The notes below the pieces were generated by a model. That model saw only the letters and a program-made list of their open reading frames with translations, was not told where the DNA came from and did no database searches. A stretch of 32,283 nt of DNA from Pantoea sp. 18069 (GTDB taxonomy: Bacteria > Pseudomonadota > Gammaproteobacteria > Burkholderiales > Burkholderiaceae_C): assembly GCF_902706035.1 (NCBI RefSeq), contig NZ_CACSJA010000047.1:1-32283 (forward strand), given 5' to 3'. The stretch's first letter is position 1. Every line of letters starts with the position of its first letter. Of this stretch, positions 27,466 to 32,283 are shown piece after piece. A program made the translations under genes and the position numbers.

Positions 27466-29703
27466 TTGAAGAAAACAGCGCCCATGACGGCGGCCGAACC
27501 CGGCCCCGTCGCCTTTCCTGCGTCCCCCTCCGACAAAGCCCTGCTTCCGCTGGGCGCGCTGATGCTTGCCGCCTCGGTCGGCAGCTGGGCCCAGGCCCCC
27601 GCAGCACCCGAAGCCGCGCTGGGCACGGTCACCGTGCGCGAAGCCGCTGACGTGCAGAGCAAGGACACCCTGCTCATCAAGCAGACGACGGTCGGCAAAG
27701 GCAAGCAGGACATCAAGGACATCCCTCAATCGGTCACGGTGTTCACCGAGCGCCTGATGTCCGATCGCAACCAGGACGATTTCCGCGACGTGCTGCGCAC
27801 CACCGCCGGCGTCACGTTCCAGTCCGGTGAAACCGGCGAAGAAGACGTGCGCCTGCGCGGCTTCTCGCTGGGCCAGGCCGGCGACATCTATGTCGACGGC
27901 ATGAAGGACGCCCCGCTGTACGAGCGCGACACGTTCAACAACGACCGCATCGAAGTGCTCAAGGGCTCGGCGTCCATGCTGTTCGGCAAGGGCTCTACGG
28001 GTGGCGTGGTCAACCAGGTCAACAAGGCGCCCTTGCTGATCGACCAGCACGAAGCTTCATACACCCTGGGCACGGGCAAATCGCACCGCGTGCAAGGCGA
28101 CTTCAACTTCAAGACCGGCGAGAACGCGGCCCTGCGCGTCAACGCCATGATCCACGACTCGGACAACTACGGCGCCAAGCAGGACAAGCGCGGCATTGCG
28201 CCGACGTTTGCCTGGGGCATAGGCACACGCGACGAATTCTCGGTCGGCCTGTACTACCTGGACATCAAGGGCCGGCCCAACTACAACCACCCGTGGATCG
28301 CCAGCAACGGCAAGATCATCCCTACGCTGCCCGCGAAGAACTACTACGGCCTGAGCAGCGACCACCTCAACACTTCGTCGCAATACCTGACGCTGGGCCA
28401 TATCCACCGTTTCGACGATGGCGGTGAACTGCAAACGCGCCTGCGCCACGGCAAATACGAGCGTGACCTGCTGGCCAGCGTGATCCGCTTCGGCGCACCC
28501 ATCACTGCGCTGGACCAGATCCAGTCGAACACGCCCCTGACGCGTTCGTCCAAGGGCCGCATCGGCGAAAGCACGATGACGCAGATCCAGAGCGACTACA
28601 CCAATGCATTCAACTGGGGCGGCATGAAGCACCAGGTCATCGCGGGTCTGGACTACTACCACGACGACGCGAACCGCAACGCCAACTACGCCAACAGCAA
28701 CGGCAACTCGAACGCCGGTACGGGCTACCTGATGACTTCGGTCGGTACGCCCAACAACGGCGCATCGGCAGCGGACACGCGCGCTCCCGTGGCCTTCAAC
28801 ACGTTCAAGGCGCAGAACATCGGCCTGTACCTGCAGGACACGCTGTCGCTGACCGAAACCGTCAAGCTGGTGGGCGGCCTGCGCTATGACCAGTTCAAGG
28901 CCGACTACCGCAATTCTACGGGCGCACTGAGCGACTCGACCTCCGACGGCCTGTGGAGCCCGCGCATTGGCGCGATCTTCCAGCCCGACGAGCTGACTTC
29001 GTACTACGTGTCGTTCGGCACTTCGTACAACACTTCGGGCGATACCTACCAGTTCGTCAATGTCAGCGCGAACACCGGCTCGCTGGCCGACACCCCGCCC
29101 GAAAAGAGCCGCAACCTCGAAATCGGCGGCAAGTGGGAACTGTTCGAACGCCGCGCGCTGCTGGGCGCCGCCGTGTTCTACAGCGAGAAGTACAACGAGC
29201 GCAACACCGATCCGGACAACCCGGGCTATCTGCTGTCGGGCAAGCGCCATGCGACGGGCATGGAATTCAACCTGGCCGGTCACATCACGCCGAAGTGGGA
29301 CATCTTCTACAACCACACCTGGATTCCCGAAGCCAGGATCGACCGCAGCACCACCGTGCTCGCAGCCAACGGCGGCGGTGCCCAGGTCCAGGGCGACCGT
29401 CCCGGCCTGACGCCCAAGCACAGCGGCAGCGTCTGGTCCACCTATGCGGTGACTCCCAAGCTGCGCCTGGGCGCGGGCCTGACCTACCGCGGCAAGCAGA
29501 GCCCCGAAGGTGCGCGCAACTTGGAAGCCAGCGGTTTTGCGACCATCGATGCCATGGCTGAGTACACTTTCGACCAGAAGACATCGCTCAAGCTCAATGT
29601 CACCAACCTGAGCGACAAGCTGTACGCCGATTCGCTGTACCGCGGCTTCTATGCCCCGGGCGCAGCGCGCACCGTGCAACTGACTGTCAAGACCCGCTTC
29701 TGA
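27466..29703 (+). CDS. TonB-dependent siderophore receptor (catecholate type, Fiu-like)
   Basis: 745 aa. A TTG at 27466 has GGAG 8 nt before it and gives a signal peptide beginning KKTAPMTAAE; the ATG at 27484 is the alternative. Signal: LLPLGALMLAASVGSWAQA. Then the plug: KGKQDIKDIPQSVTVFTERL, DVLRTTAGVTFQSGE, RLRGFSLGQAGDIYVDGMKD and RIEVLKGSASMLFGKGSTGG. The barrel ends in LKLNVTNLSDKLYADSLYRG and the terminal Phe of TVKTRF. The TonB box region is GTVTVREA. It imports ferric-siderophore across the outer membrane using TonB energy. Next to piuC and with a Fur-like site upstream, it is iron regulated. Confidence 0.93.
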   Translation: MKKTAPMTAAEPGPVAFPASPSDKALLPLGALMLAASVGSWAQAPAAPEAALGTVTVREAADVQSKDTLLIKQTTVGKGKQDIKDIPQSVTVFTERLMSDRNQDDFRDVLRTTAGVTFQSGETGEEDVRLRGFSLGQAGDIYVDGMKDAPLYERDTFNNDRIEVLKGSASMLFGKGSTGGVVNQVNKAPLLIDQHEASYTLGTGKSHRVQGDFNFKTGENAALRVNAMIHDSDNYGAKQDKRGIAPTFAWGIGTRDEFSVGLYYLDIKGRPNYNHPWIASNGKIIPTLPAKNYYGLSSDHLNTSSQYLTLGHIHRFDDGGELQTRLRHGKYERDLLASVIRFGAPITALDQIQSNTPLTRSSKGRIGESTMTQIQSDYTNAFNWGGMKHQVIAGLDYYHDDANRNANYANSNGNSNAGTGYLMTSVGTPNNGASAADTRAPVAFNTFKAQNIGLYLQDTLSLTETVKLVGGLRYDQFKADYRNSTGALSDSTSDGLWSPRIGAIFQPDELTSYYVSFGTSYNTSGDTYQFVNVSANTGSLADTPPEKSRNLEIGGKWELFERRALLGAAVFYSEKYNERNTDPDNPGYLLSGKRHATGMEFNLAGHITPKWDIFYNHTWIPEARIDRSTTVLAANGGGAQVQGDRPGLTPKHSGSVWSTYAVTPKLRLGAGLTYRGKQSPEGARNLEASGFATIDAMAEYTFDQKTSLKLNVTNLSDKLYADSLYRGFYAPGAARTVQLTVKTRF

Positions 29704-29720
29704 TCCTGCCACTGCCCGCC

Positions 29721-30410
29721 ATGCTCCTGCACCTCCAACAGGTTTTCACTCCAGATGAAGTCCAAAGCGCGCGCCAGCTCCTTGGAGAGGCTGCGCCCTG
29801 GGTGGATGGCAGGACCAGCGCGGGTGGCCAGGCCCAGTCGTTCAAGCACAACCTGCAGCTGGCGCAAGGCAGCGATGTCTCGCGCCATCTTCAGGCCCAG
29901 GTGCGCGCCGCGCTGGCCAGGGATGCGCTGTTCTTTTCAGCGGCCCTGCCCAAGCGCATCTTCAACCCCCTGTTCAACCGCTACAGCGGTGACTCCAATT
30001 TCTACGGCGCCCATATCGATGGCGCCGTACTGCATTCCCAGAACCCGGCGCAGTGGGTGCGCAGCGACATCTCCTGCACCCTGTTCCTGAGCGCGCCCGA
30101 CGAATACGAGGGCGGCGAACTGCTGATCCAGGAGGCCCTGGGCGAGCGCCGCATCAAGCTGCCCGCGGGCGACCTGATCCTCTACCCCAGCAGCACCGTG
30201 CACCAGGTCGCGCCCGTCACGCGCGGCGCGCGCATCGCGAGCTTCTTCTGGGTTGAAAGCATGGTGCGCAGCACCGAGCAGCGGCAGATGCTGTTCGACA
30301 TGGACATGGCGCTGCTCAAGCTGCGCGCCGAAGTCGGCGAAAAGCACCCGAGCATGGTGCAGCTGACCGGCACCTACCATAACCTGCTGCGCCTTTGGGC
30401 CGACGTCTGA
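29721..30410 (+). CDS. piuC: Fe(II)/2-oxoglutarate dioxygenase, PiuC/YbiX family
   Basis: 229 aa, 17 nt after the receptor gene and surely co-transcribed. The double-stranded beta-helix metal site is H98-x-D100 (FYGAHIDGAV) and H161 (YPSSTVHQVAPV); the 2-oxoglutarate arginine is R171 (RGARIASFFW). KRIFNPLFNRYSGDSNFYG and EYEGGELLIQEALGERRIKLP are family hallmarks. PiuC/YbiX proteins accompany catecholate siderophore receptors (PiuA, Fiu) throughout Proteobacteria; the substrate is not established. The protein is cytoplasmic and of normal length. Confidence 0.92.
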   Translation: MLLHLQQVFTPDEVQSARQLLGEAAPWVDGRTSAGGQAQSFKHNLQLAQGSDVSRHLQAQVRAALARDALFFSAALPKRIFNPLFNRYSGDSNFYGAHIDGAVLHSQNPAQWVRSDISCTLFLSAPDEYEGGELLIQEALGERRIKLPAGDLILYPSSTVHQVAPVTRGARIASFFWVESMVRSTEQRQMLFDMDMALLKLRAEVGEKHPSMVQLTGTYHNLLRLWADV

Positions 30411-30462
30411 TTCACTGCGGGCTGCGGCATAAAGACCTTCTTCGCCACCGCATAGACGCCGC

Positions 30463-31593
30463 ATGACCGCCCCCCTTCCCTCCCTGCAGGCCATTGCGCC
30501 CGAGATCGTCTGCCTTGCAGACCATGAACGACGCGCCGCCGAAGTGCTGGACGCCAATGCCTGGGCGTATTTCAGCGGCGGGGCCGGCGACGAACGCTGC
30601 CTGCAGGCCAATCGCAGCGCCTGGGATGCCTTGCCGCTGTGGCCGCGCGTACTGCGCCCGCTGGCCCAGGGGCATACGCGCATCCGGCTGCTGGGCCAGG
30701 AATATGCCCATCCGCTGCTCGTGGCGCCCATGGCCTTTCAGCGCCTGGCCCATGCCGACGGCGAACTCGCCAGCGCCTATGCGGCGGCGGCCCTGGGCGC
30801 GGGCTTCACGCTCAGCACCCAGGCCAGCTTGCCGCTGGAGCTGCCGGCCCAGGCCGTGCTCGGCACCGCAGGACGTGGGCCACTGTGGTTCCAGCTCTAT
30901 CTTCAACATGACCGCGGCTTCACGCGCGAACTCGTGCAGCGCGTCGAGCGCGCGGGCTACGAAGCATTGGTGCTGACGGTGGATGCGCCGGTTTCCGGCG
31001 TGCGCGACCGCGAGCGCCGCGCGGGTTTTCGTCTGCCTGCGGGCATTTCCGCGGTCAATCTCCAAGGGCTGGCCCCTGCCCCTGCCGCCGCGCCTGGCGA
31101 GGCAGCGCTGTGCGCCGGCATGCTGCGCCACGCACCCACCTGGGAAGATCTGGCCTGGTTGCAGGCTCAGACCCGGCTACCGGTGCTGCTCAAAGGCATT
31201 CTCCATCCCCTGGATGCGCTGCAGGCCGCGCGCCTGCAGGCCGCAGGCATCCTGGTTTCCAACCATGGTGGGCGCACGCTCGACAGCGCGCCCGCGACGG
31301 CTTTCGCCCTGCCGCGCATCGTGCAGGCGCTGCAAGACAGCCCCGGCAATGCCGCAGCGCTGCCGGTGATTGTCGACGGCGGTATCCGCCGCGGCACCGA
31401 CGTGCTCAAGGCCATGGCGCTGGGTGCCAGCGCGGTGATGGTCGGGCGCCCCATCGTCTGGGGCCTGGCCCATGCCGGCGCCGCAGGTGTGGCGCATGTG
31501 CTACGGTTGCTGCGCGATGAACTCGAAATTGCCATGGCGCTGACCGGTTGCGCGACCCTTGCCGACGCACCTGCCGCACTGCTCGACGACTGA
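30463..31593 (+). CDS. FMN-dependent alpha-hydroxy-acid oxidase/dehydrogenase
   Basis: 376 aa, 52 nt after piuC. Family landmarks: WAYFSGGAGDERCL, HPLLVAPMAFQRLAH, FTLSTQASLPLE, WFQLYLQHDRGFTRELVQR, LTVDAPVSGVRDRERR, then the active-site SNHGGRTLD with H268, and the FMN-phosphate loop VDGGIRRGTDVLKAMALGA. Members (lactate, glycolate, mandelate oxidases) convert a 2-hydroxyacid to the 2-oxoacid. The substrate cannot be read from sequence. No membrane segment of the LldD/mandelate type is seen, so a soluble oxidase is likely. Its place in an iron cluster is unexplained. Confidence 0.88.
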   Translation: MTAPLPSLQAIAPEIVCLADHERRAAEVLDANAWAYFSGGAGDERCLQANRSAWDALPLWPRVLRPLAQGHTRIRLLGQEYAHPLLVAPMAFQRLAHADGELASAYAAAALGAGFTLSTQASLPLELPAQAVLGTAGRGPLWFQLYLQHDRGFTRELVQRVERAGYEALVLTVDAPVSGVRDRERRAGFRLPAGISAVNLQGLAPAPAAAPGEAALCAGMLRHAPTWEDLAWLQAQTRLPVLLKGILHPLDALQAARLQAAGILVSNHGGRTLDSAPATAFALPRIVQALQDSPGNAAALPVIVDGGIRRGTDVLKAMALGASAVMVGRPIVWGLAHAGAAGVAHVLRLLRDELEIAMALTGCATLADAPAALLDD

Positions 31594-31648
31594 GCCCCGC
31601 AACCCGCGTCGATAGCCCTTGATGCACAGGGGATGAAATTGGGATTAC

Positions 31649-31670
31649 GAATGCGATGAGTTCTCATTTA
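31649..31670. promoter_or_regulatory. Fur-box-like site upstream of bfd
   Basis: GAATGCGATGAGTTCTCATTT contains the inverted GATGAG-TT-CTCATT core and resembles the site at 27338-27358. It is followed by an AT-rich run (TATAATAATTTC) with a TATAAT that could be the -10 of the bfd promoter. It lies about 45 nt before the bfd start. Confidence 0.6.
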
Positions 31671-31716
31671 TAATAATTTCTATCCCTTCAATAGCCAGCC
31701 ACAACTGCCTGCTGCC

Positions 31717-31983
31717 ATGATCGTCTGTGTTTGCCGCCGGGTTTCTGACCGCGAAATCGCACGCCACGCGCATGCGGGTATGAGTTTTGACGAAATCCAG
31801 TTCGAACTTGGTGTCGCCACCCAATGCGGGCGCTGTGAAGGCTGCGCCCGTGACGTGGTCGCGCAGTGCAGTGCTTCGGGCGCGGTTGCCCATATCCAGA
31901 ACGCAACCCAGCCGATCCAGCTTGCCAACAATATTTTGGAAAGCAACGCATGGCCCTCTTCTCCGTTCTGCTCGGCAGCCTGA
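31717..31983 (+). CDS. bfd: Bacterioferritin-associated ferredoxin
   Basis: 88 aa. The [2Fe-2S] ligands are C4 and C6 (MIVCVCRRVSDREI) and C37 and C40 (TQCGRCEGCA), the Bfd/Fer2_BFD spacing. Typical Bfd is 64-73 aa; this one has about 20 extra C-terminal residues. Bfd reduces ferric iron in bacterioferritin so that stored iron is released when iron is short, and it is usually Fur-repressed, in keeping with the site upstream. It stands directly ahead of tonB. Confidence 0.9.
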   Translation: MIVCVCRRVSDREIARHAHAGMSFDEIQFELGVATQCGRCEGCARDVVAQCSASGAVAHIQNATQPIQLANNILESNAWPSSPFCSAA

Positions 31984-32024
31984 TCCTCGTCGTTGGATGC
32001 ACCTGGTGGATTTTCCGCCAATGA
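31950..32024 (+). CDS. Possible 24-aa single-span membrane peptide
   Basis: A short frame overlaps the 3' end of bfd out of phase and encodes MALFSVLLGSLILVVGCTWW and IFRQ, a near-perfect membrane span. AAAGCAACG precedes the ATG but is not a strong ribosome site. Small hydrophobic peptides of this kind exist, but the evidence is only composition and the lack of other genes up to tonB. Confidence 0.3.
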   Translation: MALFSVLLGSLILVVGCTWWIFRQ

Positions 32025-32082
32025 ACCTGGCTTTTGTCTTCCACCTGCCCGGGTGTCGTGCGCGCTGACCCACCTCTCGTAT

Positions 32083-32283
32083 ATGTCCCAGTCTGATAGA
32101 TTTTCCTCTTCCGGGGGAATGAGCCGCAATGCCGTCATTGCCAGCTCCGTGGTGCTGCTGCACGTGGCCGGTATCTGGGCCCTGCAAAGCGGCCTGATGC
32201 GCAAAGCCGTGGAACTCGTGGTGCCGGCCGAGGTGCTCGCCGAATTCATCGCCCCGCCCGCGCCCGAAGTGGCCCCGCCGCCA
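32083..32283 (+). CDS. tonB: TonB energy transducer, N-terminal part (runs off the window)
   Basis: 67 codons are visible from the ATG at 32083; an internal ATG at 32119 is an alternative. A short cytoplasmic start is followed by one membrane anchor (NAVIASSVVLLHVAGIWALQ) that keeps the conserved S-x3-H pattern (S in SSVVLLH). A proline-rich spacer then begins (FIAPPAPEVAPPP). This is how TonB starts. It energises outer-membrane receptors, so it fits the upstream iron cluster; exbB/exbD would be expected downstream. Confidence 0.88.
   Translation, partial: MSQSDRFSSSGGMSRNAVIASSVVLLHVAGIWALQSGLMRKAVELVVPAEVLAEFIAPPAPEVAPPP

Noticed and set aside
1..32283. tRNA or rRNA genes
   Set aside because: I found no cloverleaf with TTCGA-type T-arm or rRNA signature on either strand; the attachment site is a protein gene instead.

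Overview
The window is GC-rich DNA of a betaproteobacterium, most likely Comamonadaceae (Comamonas/Delftia/Acidovorax-like). This rests on codon use, on the Bug-type tripartite tricarboxylate carrier protein, on a TonB receptor-PiuC-Bfd-TonB iron cluster, and on a rimO fragment; the genus cannot be fixed from sequence alone. About 1-21,085 is a lambda-like prophage (or one end of it) and 21,085-32,283 is host chromosome.

PROPHAGE, LEFT ARM (about 330-6,470, leftward). Position 1-127 is the end of an IS3-family element that cuts into an unknown gene. The leftward early operon reads, from its promoter: Cro (YdaS-like), two small genes, an O-like initiator whose linker is encoded by seven iterons (a probable origin), a P-position gene, an HNH protein, a small conserved protein, a Rha/KilAC antirepressor, a DUF1064 protein, an HNH-like nuclease and a zinc-finger protein in the position of antiterminator Q. 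Most junctions overlap by 1-8 nt.

IMMUNITY REGION (6,470-8,600). A self-cleaving CI-type repressor, a secreted protein and two small genes lie between two near-identical divergent operator/promoter modules (OR at 6,473-6,520 and OL at 8,549-8,596). Each holds two CACC-N4-GGTG operators exactly 26 bp apart and a TTGACA-N18-TGTAAT promoter.

PROPHAGE, RIGHT ARM (8,600-21,050, rightward, from the PL-like promoter). A long leader and terminator are followed by a small gene and about 750 nt of gene-free DNA full of inverted repeats. Then come a ParB-like protein, small genes, an amber-interrupted gene, RdgC, and a complete diversity-generating retroelement (DGR). The DGR has two DUF1566-type target genes with variable repeats (VR1, VR2), a hairpin, avd, a 78-bp template repeat (TR) and a DGR-type reverse transcriptase. 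All 10 TR/VR1 and all 12 TR/VR2 differences fall on template adenines. Next are a frameshifted (C9 tract) protein plus a methyltransferase, a modular 507-aa protein, and a train of small overlapping genes. Terminator-like hairpins stand just before at least six gene starts, which suggests that the operon is read by an antiterminating polymerase. The arm ends where rimO is broken after its IGFVSLGCP motif, which is the inferred attachment site; no integrase is visible.

HOST CHROMOSOME. Leftward: an aminotransferase and a 2-oxoadipate dioxygenase/decarboxylase (HglS), together a likely 2-aminoadipate/lysine catabolic pair, and a Bug-type periplasmic binding protein divergent from a LysR regulator. 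Rightward: a decayed TonB-receptor remnant, a SWIB-domain protein, and an iron cluster (TonB-dependent siderophore receptor, PiuC-like dioxygenase, FMN alpha-hydroxy-acid oxidase, Bfd ferredoxin, and the start of tonB) with two Fur-box-like sites.
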